A stretch of 64,000 nt of DNA from assembly GCF_900111125.1 (NCBI RefSeq), contig NZ_FOGE01000004.1, forward strand, positions 186,001 to 250,000, given 5' to 3'. Positions within the stretch are counted from its first letter, which is position 1. The number at the start of each line of letters is the position of its first letter. Origin of the DNA: Sphingobium sp. YR768. GTDB taxonomy: Bacteria; Pseudomonadota; Alphaproteobacteria; Sphingomonadales; Sphingomonadaceae. The translations under genes were made by a program, and so were the position numbers. A model generated the notes under the pieces. That model ran no database searches, was not told where the DNA came from, and saw only the letters and a program-made list of their open reading frames with translations. Positions 6,430-14,716 of this stretch are shown here, piece by piece.

Positions 6430-9054
6430 ATGCACGGGCGCATGTCCTTGCTGCGCGCGTCCCTTTCCGACAATCCTTCCCGATCCATGACTCTGATGGT
6501 CGCGCTCGGCCTGTCCGAAAGCGGGACCGAAGTGTCGGCCTCCTGGATTTCCGGCACTTTCGTCCATATCGCGCGTCTCTGGCCCCTGATTTTGCTGGCC
6601 AAGATCTGCGTCGTCGCGCTGCTCAAACTGCCCTTCTATTCCGGCAACATGATGCAGGCCATCATCATGATCGCGATGCTGGCGATCGACGGCATGCTGA
6701 TGCTGCTGCCGCGCCGAAGCTGGTTCCAGCGGCGTATGCCCCATGTCCAGAACTGGCTGATGCTGCCGATGGTGTTCCTGTCGGGCCTCAGCTTCAGCCT
6801 GTGGCTGGGCCATGAGCCAAAGGCGGCGACCGACGCCCTGTTCCTGGCCGCCGTGCCGGAACTGTCGGTGGCGCTGCTCGCGGTCTGCATCTTCGGCGAT
6901 CGTCGCCTGCTGGGGATCAGCTATTTCCTCGGCGCGCTGCTGGTGTCGGTGTTGGAGCGCGCCGGCACGATGCAGATCGGCCTGCTGTGCAGTTGCGTCC
7001 TCGTCATGCTGATCGCGACCGTGCGACAGGCGACGGCGGATCGCGATCAGGCCATCACCCGCCACCGGCAGGATTTGCGCGCCCAGCGGTCCGACCGTCT
7101 GCTTCAGGAACATGAACGCAGCGGGCGCGGCTGGTTCTGGGAAACCGACCGGCAGGGGCTGCTCACCTATATGTCCGATACGCTGGTGCAGACGCTGGAT
7201 GCGCCGGCGACCGGGCTGATCGGCCGACCGATCACGGACATCATCCGTCCGGGCGACAAGAAACAGGGGGAGGGCGAGCGGACGCTCGGCTTCCATCTGT
7301 CGGCCCGCACCGGCTTTTCCGAACTGGCCGTCTGCGCCGCCCTGTCGAAGGAAGAGCGCTGGTGGTCGATTTCCGGCCAGCCGGTCTTCAACGAATATGG
7401 CCAGTTTCACGGCTTTCGCGGGTCGGGCACTGACCTGACCGAAATGCGTCGCAGCCAGGCGGAGGTCACGCGCCTCGCCCAGTTCGATTCGCTCACGGGC
7501 CTTGCCAACCGCATCCAGATGCTGCGCTCGCTGGAACAGGCGGTCGCCGATCGCCATGGCAAGCCGGGCGAATGCGCGCTGATGCTGCTGGACCTGGACC
7601 GGTTCAAGACGGTCAACGACACGCTCGGCCATCCCGCCGGCGACGCCCTGCTGCGGCAGGTCAGCCAGCGCTTGCAGCGCGTGGTCGGCGACAAGGGGCT
7701 GGTCGGTCGCCAGGGCGGCGACGAATTCAAGATATTGCTGCCCGGCCGTCATGCCCAGGCGGCACTGGCCCATCTGGCCCAGTCGATCATCAGCGCCGTG
7801 TCGCAACCCTATACGATCGAGGGGACGAGCGTCGTCATCGGCGTGTCGATCGGCCTGTCCATCTGTCCGCAGGATGGCGTCACGGCCGACGCGCTGACCC
7901 GCAACGCCGACCTTGCCCTCTATGCGGCGAAGGGCAATGGCCGCGGCGTCCATCGTTTCTACTCGTCCGACATGCATGCCGATGCGGAGGATCGCCGCCA
8001 GTTGGAGGAGGATCTGCGCCGCGCGCTCGCGGCCGATGGCCTGCACCTCGTCTATCAGCCGGTCGTTTCCTCGAAGACGGAGCATATCGTCGGTTATGAA
8101 GCGCTGCTGCGCTGGACCCATCCGGTGCGTGGCCCGATTTCCCCGGCCCTGTTCGTGCCCATTGCCGAAGATACCGGCCTGATCGGGCAGATCGGCGAAT
8201 GGGTGATGCGCACCGCCTGTCGCGATGCCGCGCAATGGCAGGAAGGGGTGCGCGTCGCGGTCAACGTCTCGCCCAGCCAGTTCGCCAATCCCGGCTTCCC
8301 CTCGACGGTGATGAACGCGCTCGCCGCCGCCCAGCTTTCGCCCGAACGGCTGGAGCTGGAAATCACCGAAAGCGTCTTCCTGAACGACGATGACGGCACC
8401 GATTCGATGTTCGCCCGCCTGAAGGCGATCGGCGTGCGGCTGGCGCTCGACGATTTCGGCACCGGCTACAGCTCGCTTGGCTATCTGAAGAAGGCGCCGT
8501 TCGATAAGATCAAGATCGACCAGAGCTTCGTGCGCGGCGCCGCGATCAAGGGCAGCCGCAACAGCGCGATCGTGAAGGCGATCGTCAGCCTGGCCGAAGC
8601 GCTGGGCATGGACACCACGGCCGAAGGCGCGGAAACGCAGGACGAACTGGACCTGATCCGCCAACTGGGATGCAGCCATATTCAGGGCTATATCTACGGC
8701 CGGCCGATGCCGGTGGACGATGTGCTGATCGCCCAGCGCAGCACCGGCACCGTGGCCAATGCCAAGGGGCATCGTTCCAGCCGACCGGAACGCAAGACGA
8801 TGCTGCGCACCATCACCGTGCATCATGATGGCCATGCCTATACCGGTCGCATCCGCAACATATCGGCCACCGGCGCGCTGATCGAGGGCCTATGGAACGT
8901 GCCGCCCGGCACGCCATTCACGATCGAACTGGGCGAAAATCAGATGATCAGCGCCACCAGCCGCTGGTCGAAGGACGACCGCACCGGCATCGAATTCGCC
9001 AGCGCGGTTGACATCAGCAGCCTGCGCCACCCGCCCCGCACGATGGCGGGGTAA
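6430..9054 (+). CDS. Membrane-bound GGDEF-EAL-PilZ protein (cyclic di-GMP turnover and sensing)
   Basis: An 874-residue inner-membrane protein. About six hydrophobic segments lie between residues 48 and 198, then a PAS-like domain (about 225-340), a GGDEF domain with intact Gly-Gly-Asp-Glu-Phe at 429-433, an EAL domain with Glu-Ala-Leu at 557-559 and the Asp-Asp-Phe-Gly-Thr-Gly-Tyr-Ser-Ser-Leu loop, and a C-terminal PilZ-like domain (about 785-865) with Asn-x-Ser-x-x-Gly. Both catalytic domains look competent, so it could make or degrade cyclic di-GMP, and PilZ could read it. The direction in vivo cannot be told. AAGGA upstream could serve 6430 or an out-of-frame ATG at 6423; 6430 fits the protein. 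Confidence 0.92.
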   Translation: MHGRMSLLRASLSDNPSRSMTLMVALGLSESGTEVSASWISGTFVHIARLWPLILLAKICVVALLKLPFYSGNMMQAIIMIAMLAIDGMLMLLPRRSWFQRRMPHVQNWLMLPMVFLSGLSFSLWLGHEPKAATDALFLAAVPELSVALLAVCIFGDRRLLGISYFLGALLVSVLERAGTMQIGLLCSCVLVMLIATVRQATADRDQAITRHRQDLRAQRSDRLLQEHERSGRGWFWETDRQGLLTYMSDTLVQTLDAPATGLIGRPITDIIRPGDKKQGEGERTLGFHLSARTGFSELAVCAALSKEERWWSISGQPVFNEYGQFHGFRGSGTDLTEMRRSQAEVTRLAQFDSLTGLANRIQMLRSLEQAVADRHGKPGECALMLLDLDRFKTVNDTLGHPAGDALLRQVSQRLQRVVGDKGLVGRQGGDEFKILLPGRHAQAALAHLAQSIISAVSQPYTIEGTSVVIGVSIGLSICPQDGVTADALTRNADLALYAAKGNGRGVHRFYSSDMHADAEDRRQLEEDLRRALAADGLHLVYQPVVSSKTEHIVGYEALLRWTHPVRGPISPALFVPIAEDTGLIGQIGEWVMRTACRDAAQWQEGVRVAVNVSPSQFANPGFPSTVMNALAAAQLSPERLELEITESVFLNDDDGTDSMFARLKAIGVRLALDDFGTGYSSLGYLKKAPFDKIKIDQSFVRGAAIKGSRNSAIVKAIVSLAEALGMDTTAEGAETQDELDLIRQLGCSHIQGYIYGRPMPVDDVLIAQRSTGTVANAKGHRSSRPERKTMLRTITVHHDGHAYTGRIRNISATGALIEGLWNVPPGTPFTIELGENQMISATSRWSKDDRTGIEFASAVDISSLRHPPRTMAG

Positions 9055-9130
9055 AGCAGCGACCGAACAAAGACAGGATACCATCGGCCTTGTCCTGATG
9101 GCTGGAACTTCCGTAGGCCAGACGAACATT

Positions 9131-9168
9131 AAAAAGGGGAGTGGCAGTCACCTGCCGCTCCCCTTTTT
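9131..9168. terminator. Bidirectional rho-independent terminator
   Basis: AAAAAGGGGAG-T-GGCAG pairs with CTGCC-G-CTCCCCTTTTT around a short loop. T-tracts on both sides let it serve the GGDEF-EAL gene and the convergent receiver gene. Confidence 0.88.
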
Positions 9169-9212
9169 ATGTTCGCATGGCTAGAGTGAGATGAGATTGG
9201 TTTGATCCACGC

Positions 9213-9242
9213 CGTCATTGCGAGCGGAGCGAAGCAATGACG
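9213..9242. repeat. Intergenic inverted repeat, family A (single unit)
   Basis: CGTCATTGC and GCAATGACG flank a 12-base centre containing GAGCGGAGCGAA. The same motif occurs as a perfect inverted pair at 23948-24011, so this is a dispersed repeat rather than a local hairpin. Confidence 0.75.
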
Positions 9243-9273
9243 ATTCAATGTGAAGTCATCCCGCGCTAGCTGA

Positions 9274-9699
9274 TCAGGCGGCGATAGCGACCTGATCCTG
9301 TGCGATATCCGGCGCCAGCCCGCGTCCGACTTCGCGGATCAGGCTGACGAAGCGCTTGGCTTCGCGCACGATCATCGCCTTGTTGAAACAGGCGGCGGCC
9401 CCCCGGTCCATCGCCTCGGCGGCGATCGGCGCGCCGTCGCGCATCAGGCTGGACAGCATGATGACGGGGCAGGGGTCGATCGCCATGATCTCGTCCAATA
9501 TGGCCATGCCATCCTTGCCGGGCATGGCGATGTCCAGCGTCACGACATCGGGCTTTTCCAGCCGGATCATGTCCAATGCTTCCTCGCCATTGCGGGCGAT
9601 GCCCACCACCTCGATCCGGCGGTCGCGCTCCAGCAATGTTTCGATCATCGCGCGGATGGTGAGCGAATCATCGACCACCACGATTCTGACAGGCTTCAT
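9274..9699 (-). CDS. Single-domain response regulator, CheB-type receiver
   Basis: A 141-residue protein made only of a receiver domain. The Val-Val-Asp-Asp-Ser opening, Val-Val-Thr-Leu-Asp-Ile-Ala-Met-Pro phosphorylation segment, Met-Leu-Ser-Ser-Leu switch strand and Phe-Asn-Lys near the end are most like the receiver half of chemotaxis methylesterase CheB, but there is no methylesterase domain. Three possible starts lie close together (TTG, ATG, ATG); GGGGA is placed eight bases before the last ATG, giving start 9699. No partner kinase is adjacent. It may relay phosphate in a chemotaxis-like or general stress phosphorelay; the specific circuit is unknown. Confidence 0.85.
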   Translation of the reverse strand: MKPVRIVVVDDSLTIRAMIETLLERDRRIEVVGIARNGEEALDMIRLEKPDVVTLDIAMPGKDGMAILDEIMAIDPCPVIMLSSLMRDGAPIAAEAMDRGAAACFNKAMIVREAKRFVSLIREVGRGLAPDIAQDQVAIAA

Positions 9700-9774
9700 C
9701 TTCATCTTCCCCAACCGTTACGCATCCTCATAACGGTCGGGGAACGACAGGCTTTAGCTGTGCCTAATCGGAAT

Positions 9775-12630
9775 TTAACTACGCGGCCCGTTGCCCGCGC
9801 CGGGCATGCCGAAGAACAGCTTGCGGAAGCTGATCGACACGGTCCGGCCCAGCGGGTCCAGATAGCCCGGCTGATAGCGCAGCGGGGTCGCTCCGGTGGC
9901 GTCCGTCACCTCACGCCGCTCGTTGAAGATATTGTCGATGCCGATCGACAGCCGCGATCCGCGCAGGAATGGCACAGTCTTCACCAGATTGGGCATCTGC
10001 CCCAGATTGGCGAAGATGCGCAGGTTCGCGGTCGCCAGACTGCCGAAGTTCAGGCGCGAACTGCCGCTGCTCGTGCCGCTCAGCGCGCCATCGACATGGG
10101 TGCCGCTTTCCCAGTCGATGCCCAGTCGCGCACCGATGCCATTATTCATATAGCCGACCCGGGCCTCCACCTCATGCCGGGGCTGGCCGCCCGACGATCC
10201 GGTGGCGTCCCCGTCCAGCAGGTTGAGCGGCGCCACGCCCGGCGCGATCAGGATATTCTCGGTGAAATGCCAGGTATGATAGACGCTGAAGCTCAGCCGC
10301 CCGCCGCCCTGTCCACCGGGACCGCTGCGGAATCCGCCGCCGCCCGGCCCACGCTGGCCACCACCGCCGGGGCCACCGGGACCGGCATTGTTGCCGCCAC
10401 CGCCGGGGCCACCGGGACCGGCATTGTTGCCGCCACCGCCCGGCGCCCCACCCGGCGGAGGCCCGCCTTCCTGTCCCGGTTGCCGGTTGCGCTGGAAGGC
10501 GGCGCGCATATCGTTCAGTTCCTTGGGCCGGTCCTCCGGCTTGGAACCCGCCGCGCGCCACGCCTCGATCACCTTCTGGATATGCGATTTCAGCTGGAAG
10601 GACAGGTCGAAGCCCCAGCGCAATTGTTCGCTCTGCGACCGCAGGAAGTTGATCGGCCGGGAATCGATCTGGAGCAGATTGCCATCTTCGTCGCGCGCGA
10701 AGCGCTGCGGGAAGGCCGCCTCGATCGCCGGCGTGGGCGAAGGGAAGGCGGAAATGGGATTGCTGGTCCGGCTATTGAGATAGGTGGCGGTCAGCGTCAG
10801 GTTCGGCTTCTCGAACGGCTTAACCGTGGCGCTCAGGCGGAACTGGTCGCGCACGCTTTCCTTCAGTGTCGCATTGCCGCCCGACAATTGGGTGACGAAC
10901 ACGCTCTGCCCGGTCGCATAGTCGAATACGGAGACATTGGGCGTGGAAATCAGCGGATCGGTCAGCTGCGTGCCGGTCGGCGCGGCGCGATCCTGATTGG
11001 CGGACACCAAAATCTGCACCGCCTTCACCGGCTGCCAGCGCAGGCCATAGCCCAAAGTCGAGAGCGTGCCGAAATCCGAATAGCGCTGCGCGGCGGCGTT
11101 CAGGTTGACGCCGATGTCGCCGACCGCGCCCAGCACATCCTTCGACCGGCTGGTCAGCGGCACGTCCAGGCTGATCTGGCCGCTGCCGATCTGGCGATCA
11201 TAGTCGGTGCCGCTTTCCACGCCCGACCGCACCGACCGGCTGCTGAAGTCATTGGCAGACGCGCCGACGCGGATCGACGTCATCACCTTGCCGGCCGGCA
11301 GTTCGAACAGCGCGCCGCTGATCAGCAGGTCGCCCTGCACCGCCTGGCTCCTGGCCCGCGCGCTGTCGGTCAGCCGGGTGGAGAGCAGCCCGGACGAGAA
11401 GCTGCCATAGGGATTGACCCCGGCGTCGCCCGCGTCGAGCGCCGCCTGAATGGCGCCGCTATCGACACCGCGATCGGTGCGGGTGCGGGTGATCGACAGG
11501 TCGCCATTGCCGGTGAAGGACCATTGCCAGCTGCCGCCCAGCCGCCCGTTCAGCGTCAGCCCCAGATGGCCGGTGGTGCCCCGGATGCTCTGCCCCAGCG
11601 CGCCGCCCTGCGCCAGATAGCGATAGAGCGTCACGTCATTGGCGAAGGGCGAGAAGGGATTGCCCGCCGGCAGGTTCAACGCCGCCTGCGACAGGCCCTG
11701 CAACGAATCGCTGTCCGACAATTCCAGCCGCCCGTTGATCGTCGCGGAAACGCCGCCCAGCGCGCGGGCCAGCGTGGCGTTGGCGGAGAAATTCTCGGTC
11801 GACGGGCTGAGCGTGCGATAGCGGGTGATGTCGCTGACATCGGTCACATTCGCCCCGGCGGTGAAATCGGCCAGCGTCGGCGCACCGGTGGCGGCGCTGC
11901 CCGGCACGCTGGCGACCGTCACCGTCTGCCCGGCCAGCGCCGACAAGGCGGGATCGATCTCGCCGCCCTGGCTGGTCGCGGTGACATTGCCGCCCAGCGA
12001 ATAGGGGCGGCTGGCGGCGGTGGAGGTGATGCCGCGCTGGCTCTCCAGCAGATGCGCCGCGCGGCTATATTCCAGGTTCAGCGTGAAGCGATTGTCGCCC
12101 TGAATGCGCAATATCCCCGCTTCCACCTCCCCATTTTCGCGGCCGCCCTGCGTGGTTGTGCCCAGCTTCGCCTGCCCCGTCTCCGCGCGGAACCGTTCAC
12201 GCAGTACGATATTCACCACCTTCTGCGTGGGCGCATAGTCATAGGAAAGGGCGACCTGTTCGGGCAATATGTCGACCCGCTGGATCGCCTCGGTCGGCAA
12301 GTCCTGAATTTCCGAGAAGCTGGAAATCCGTTTGCCGTTCAGCAGGATGACCGGCGTGCCATTGGTCTGCGGCGACAATTCGGTGATCAGTTCGGAAATG
12401 GAAGCAACGCCCAGCGCGCGCACATCGGCGGGCGACAATTGCTGTTCGGGCTGGATATCGCCGATCACCGATCCGCGCTGGACCTGTCCGGTGACGACGA
12501 TCTCCTCGCCCTCATTTTCGTCCATATGCTGGACGGCGCCGCCGCGCTGCGGCTGCTCCTGCGCCATCAATGCGCCGGGCGCGACGCCCAGCAAAAACGG
12601 CAACAGAATGACAGATGCGGATCGACGCAC
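9775..12630 (-). CDS. TonB-dependent outer-membrane receptor with Gly-rich loop (receptor 1)
   Basis: A 951-residue receptor. A signal peptide ends near residue 23, followed by a TonB-box-like Glu-Glu-Ile-Val-Val-Thr-Gly and a plug domain (about 45-160), then a beta barrel. The start is GTG with GGGGGT seven bases upstream. Around residues 730-785 a Gly/Pro/Asn-rich segment replaces a normal loop, partly made of a tandem 12-residue unit. This predicts a long flexible extracellular or periplasmic loop. No specific ligand genes flank it; substrate unknown. Such receptors import siderophores, vitamin B12, sugars or aromatics using TonB/ExbBD energy. Confidence 0.9.
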   Translation of the reverse strand: MRRSASVILLPFLLGVAPGALMAQEQPQRGGAVQHMDENEGEEIVVTGQVQRGSVIGDIQPEQQLSPADVRALGVASISELITELSPQTNGTPVILLNGKRISSFSEIQDLPTEAIQRVDILPEQVALSYDYAPTQKVVNIVLRERFRAETGQAKLGTTTQGGRENGEVEAGILRIQGDNRFTLNLEYSRAAHLLESQRGITSTAASRPYSLGGNVTATSQGGEIDPALSALAGQTVTVASVPGSAATGAPTLADFTAGANVTDVSDITRYRTLSPSTENFSANATLARALGGVSATINGRLELSDSDSLQGLSQAALNLPAGNPFSPFANDVTLYRYLAQGGALGQSIRGTTGHLGLTLNGRLGGSWQWSFTGNGDLSITRTRTDRGVDSGAIQAALDAGDAGVNPYGSFSSGLLSTRLTDSARARSQAVQGDLLISGALFELPAGKVMTSIRVGASANDFSSRSVRSGVESGTDYDRQIGSGQISLDVPLTSRSKDVLGAVGDIGVNLNAAAQRYSDFGTLSTLGYGLRWQPVKAVQILVSANQDRAAPTGTQLTDPLISTPNVSVFDYATGQSVFVTQLSGGNATLKESVRDQFRLSATVKPFEKPNLTLTATYLNSRTSNPISAFPSPTPAIEAAFPQRFARDEDGNLLQIDSRPINFLRSQSEQLRWGFDLSFQLKSHIQKVIEAWRAAGSKPEDRPKELNDMRAAFQRNRQPGQEGGPPPGGAPGGGGNNAGPGGPGGGGNNAGPGGPGGGGQRGPGGGGFRSGPGGQGGGRLSFSVYHTWHFTENILIAPGVAPLNLLDGDATGSSGGQPRHEVEARVGYMNNGIGARLGIDWESGTHVDGALSGTSSGSSRLNFGSLATANLRIFANLGQMPNLVKTVPFLRGSRLSIGIDNIFNERREVTDATGATPLRYQPGYLDPLGRTVSISFRKLFFGMPGAGNGPRS
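10361..10440 (-). repeat. In-frame 36-bp tandem repeat in TonB receptor 1
   Basis: Two exact 36-base units (10361-10396 and 10397-10432) plus eight bases of a third encode the repeated Gly/Pro/Asn-rich segment. Units are multiples of three, so copy-number change keeps the frame. Confidence 0.85.
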
Positions 12631-12767
12631 GAAAATACCCCCACAGAACAGACCGGAACCCCTATTTGTCTAGCTGCCACTTGTCGCAAGATTCTGGCAT
12701 TTGCCGGACAAATTTGTCGCAAAATGTAATGGGTCGGCTGAACGGGGGCTGGCTGATTTTTATAATT

Positions 12768-12898
12768 CCGCACCGGCCCTTCAAACGAGGCACGTGACTC
12801 GTTTGAACCCACCCGACCACCCAACGGCAGTATTCTATGGGTGGTCGGGTGGGGGTGCGGGCCGGTGCGGGGCTAAAATGCGCCCTTTCGCGCATTTT
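12768..12898. repeat. Large nested palindrome, family D (copy 1)
   Basis: Outer arms CCGCACCGGCCC (12768) and GGGCCGGTGCGG (12859-12870) enclose inner arms of 16 bases at 12808-12823 and 12838-12853, and a separate TCAAACGAG/CTCGTTTGA hairpin. A second hairpin, AAAATGCGC/GCGCATTTT (12875-12898), follows. It ends ten bases from the stop codon of the minus-strand oxygenase gene and so can terminate it. Copy 2 is at 51102-51228. Confidence 0.85.
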
Positions 12899-12907
12899 CA
12901 AAGACTC

Positions 12908-13612
12908 TCATGCGGCGTCGTGAAAAATCAGGCCCAGCGTATAGCGCACGCCCGACAACAACCGGCTGACGCCATGGCGCATCTGCACCTTGTGAACGCC
13001 GCGCGTGCCCATGACCGGCCGGTCGCGCACCGGGAAGACCATGGCATCGCCCTGCGCCAGCGGCACGACTTCGGGGCGGGACTGCATCCGGGGCCGCTGC
13101 TCGGTCAGGACGAAGGCGCCGCCGCTGAAATCCCGCTCCGGCTGCGACAGCAGCACCGCCGCCTGCAAGGGAAAGATATGCGGGCCATAGACATCCTGAT
13201 GCAGCGCATTCCAGTCGCCCGCCTCATAGCGCAGCAACAGCGGCGTCGCCTTGTCCTGCCCGCCCAGCGCGCAGCGATCGAGGAAATCGGCATGGCGCGC
13301 CGGATAGATATCGCAGCTCCCCAGCAACGCTGCCCAGCGATTGGCCTGCGCCGCCAGTACGGGCCACAGCGCCGCCCGCAACGCCGCGACCGGCTCCGGC
13401 AATGGATAAGCGAAATAGCGATAGCGCCCCCGGCCATAGCCATGCCGCGCCATCACCACCTCCTTGCGAAAGGCGGCGGGATCATCCCACAGCGCGACGA
13501 TCGCGGCGCACTGGTCAGGCGACAAAAGGGCAGGCAGGCGCGCAGCGCCATGGCGGTCGAGATCGGTCAGGTCCATGGGCAGCGGCATGGCGGACGGGGC
13601 CGCCACGGTCAT
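12908..13612 (-). CDS. 2OG-Fe(II) dioxygenase family protein
   Basis: A 234-residue cytosolic protein of the prolyl-4-hydroxylase-like double-stranded beta-helix group. Iron ligands are visible as His138-Gln-Asp140 and a distal His (His213 in Arg-His-Gly-Val-Ser-Arg), with Arg223 in Gly-Val-Arg-Tyr-Thr-Leu placed to bind 2-oxoglutarate. The C-terminus Leu-Ile-Phe-His-Asp-Ala is typical of this uncharacterised subgroup. The ATG at 13612 is preferred since the reading frame upstream runs into repeat sequence. The natural substrate is unknown; it could be a protein side chain or modified base. It is bracketed by copies of a 16-base inverted sequence (12786-12801 and 13659-13674). Confidence 0.85.
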   Translation of the reverse strand: MTVAAPSAMPLPMDLTDLDRHGAARLPALLSPDQCAAIVALWDDPAAFRKEVVMARHGYGRGRYRYFAYPLPEPVAALRAALWPVLAAQANRWAALLGSCDIYPARHADFLDRCALGGQDKATPLLLRYEAGDWNALHQDVYGPHIFPLQAAVLLSQPERDFSGGAFVLTEQRPRMQSRPEVVPLAQGDAMVFPVRDRPVMGTRGVHKVQMRHGVSRLLSGVRYTLGLIFHDAA

Positions 13613-13910
13613 CCCGCGCCTTGCGGTCAAATCGTCCCCGGCACGGGGAGGGTCGACGCGAGTCACGTGCCTCGCTTCGACGCTCGCGAAGCGAGGGGTG
13701 GAGGGGGCTATCCCCTTGACGCGCCCTCTCTCCACCCTTGGTCATGCTGAACTTGTTTCAGCATCCATTTCGCACCATGTGCTGCACTGTCAAAGACGAG
13801 TTGCTTACGGACTTGGTTGCGCGCCTGCTCTCCACCTTAACTTGTGGCCTGATGGATGCTGACCCGCAGGGCAGCGAAGCTAAACAAGTTCAGCATGACG
13901 GTCTTTGCTT
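13613..13910. other. Repeat-rich intergenic region
   Basis: Holds CGAGTCACGTGCCTCG at 13659-13674, the exact reverse complement of 12786-12801 on the other side of the oxygenase gene, then a GGGTGGAG/CTCCACCC inverted pair, then the family B palindrome at 13741-13900. No credible gene. Confidence 0.7.
13741..13900. repeat. Intergenic inverted repeat, family B (copy 1)
   Basis: The left arm (13741-13766, containing CATGCTGAACTTGTTTCAGC) is matched on the right by GGATGCTGA (13854) and AAACAAGTTCAGCATGAC (13882), the right arm being split by about 19 bases. Copy 2 is at 27662-27802. Confidence 0.8.
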
Positions 13911-14666
13911 CTATTTCCGCTTCCTGAACCGGAACAGAAACCGGTCCGTCTTCCCCCGCACCGCCGGATCGAACACCAGCTTGCCATGATCGTCCGCCGG
14001 ATTGGCCAGCAACGCGCTTTGCCCCTCCAGCACGAAACCGGCGCTTTCGAAATCCGCCTTCACCACCGCCGGATCGATCCGGTGCAGCGCGTCGACGATC
14101 GCCCGCGTGTCGCCCGGCGCGCCGACATGGTCGATGATCCCCACGATCCCGCCCGGCTTCGTTGCGGCATAGAGCATCTTTACGAACGCGGCCGGATCGG
14201 TGCGCGGGATGCTATATTTGTCCGACTGCCAGTAGAGGTCGTGATAGCTCATATTGATGATGGTGAAGTCGAAACTGTCGGTCGGCGCTGCGAACGCCTC
14301 GAACGGATAGCGCAGCCACGCCACCTCCGGCCGCCGCGCGACCAGCGCCGCCCATTTGGGCTTTTCCTCTTCGCTGGCATAAAATTGGCTGGGTTCGAAC
14401 CCCGCGACCTTGCCTTTGGGCCCGACCACATCCGCCATGATCTCCGCCCAATAGCCCGAACCGGTCATGATGTCGGCCGCCTTCATGCCGGGCTTCAGGC
14501 CCAGAAATCGCAGCGTCTCGGCCGGCTTGCGGCTGGCATCCAGGTCCCGCGCCTCGGCCGGACGTTTGGGATCGGCGATCGCGGCGGCATAATCCGCCCT
14601 GGCGAAAGCAGCGATCGGGCTGGCGATGGCCAGTCCCGTAACGGCAAGTGCAACGATCAGGCGCAT
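13911..14666 (-). CDS. Exported class I SAM-dependent methyltransferase-like protein
   Basis: A 251-residue protein with a cleavable signal peptide (residues 1-22), unusual for a methyltransferase. The mature part has the motif I segment Ala-Asp-Ile-Met-Thr-Gly-Ser-Gly-Tyr-Trp and a motif IV-like Ile-Ile-Asn-Met-Ser-Tyr-His-Asp. This matches a group of predicted secreted methyltransferases known only from genomes. GGAGGGG five bases upstream fixes the start at 14666. Since SAM is not expected in the periplasm, either export is not to a SAM-free site or the protein has another role. It follows the nucleoside hydrolase gene by 50 bases, so they may be cotranscribed. Confidence 0.82.
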   Translation of the reverse strand: MRLIVALAVTGLAIASPIAAFARADYAAAIADPKRPAEARDLDASRKPAETLRFLGLKPGMKAADIMTGSGYWAEIMADVVGPKGKVAGFEPSQFYASEEEKPKWAALVARRPEVAWLRYPFEAFAAPTDSFDFTIINMSYHDLYWQSDKYSIPRTDPAAFVKMLYAATKPGGIVGIIDHVGAPGDTRAIVDALHRIDPAVVKADFESAGFVLEGQSALLANPADDHGKLVFDPAVRGKTDRFLFRFRKRK

Positions 14667-14716
14667 GATACCCCTCCTGCAAGGAAGCGCGACCATGCGC
14701 CCGTCGCGCGCCCGGT

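Noticed and set aside
6421..8835. Long open frame antisense to the GGDEF-EAL gene
   Set aside because: High GC third positions remove stops on the other strand; its product is His/Arg/Gln-rich without family motifs, while the sense frame has complete GGDEF, EAL and PilZ domains.
10361..10440. Two exact 36-bp repeats as a mini CRISPR
   Set aside because: Units are directly adjacent with no spacers and lie in frame inside a receptor gene.
9760..12729. Open frame of almost 1,000 codons opposite TonB receptor 1
   Set aside because: Composition is that of an antisense shadow; the sense strand has signal peptide, TonB box, plug and barrel.
12768..12898. Large palindrome as insertion-sequence ends
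   Set aside because: No transposase gene between or near the arms; structure fits a hairpin repeat instead.
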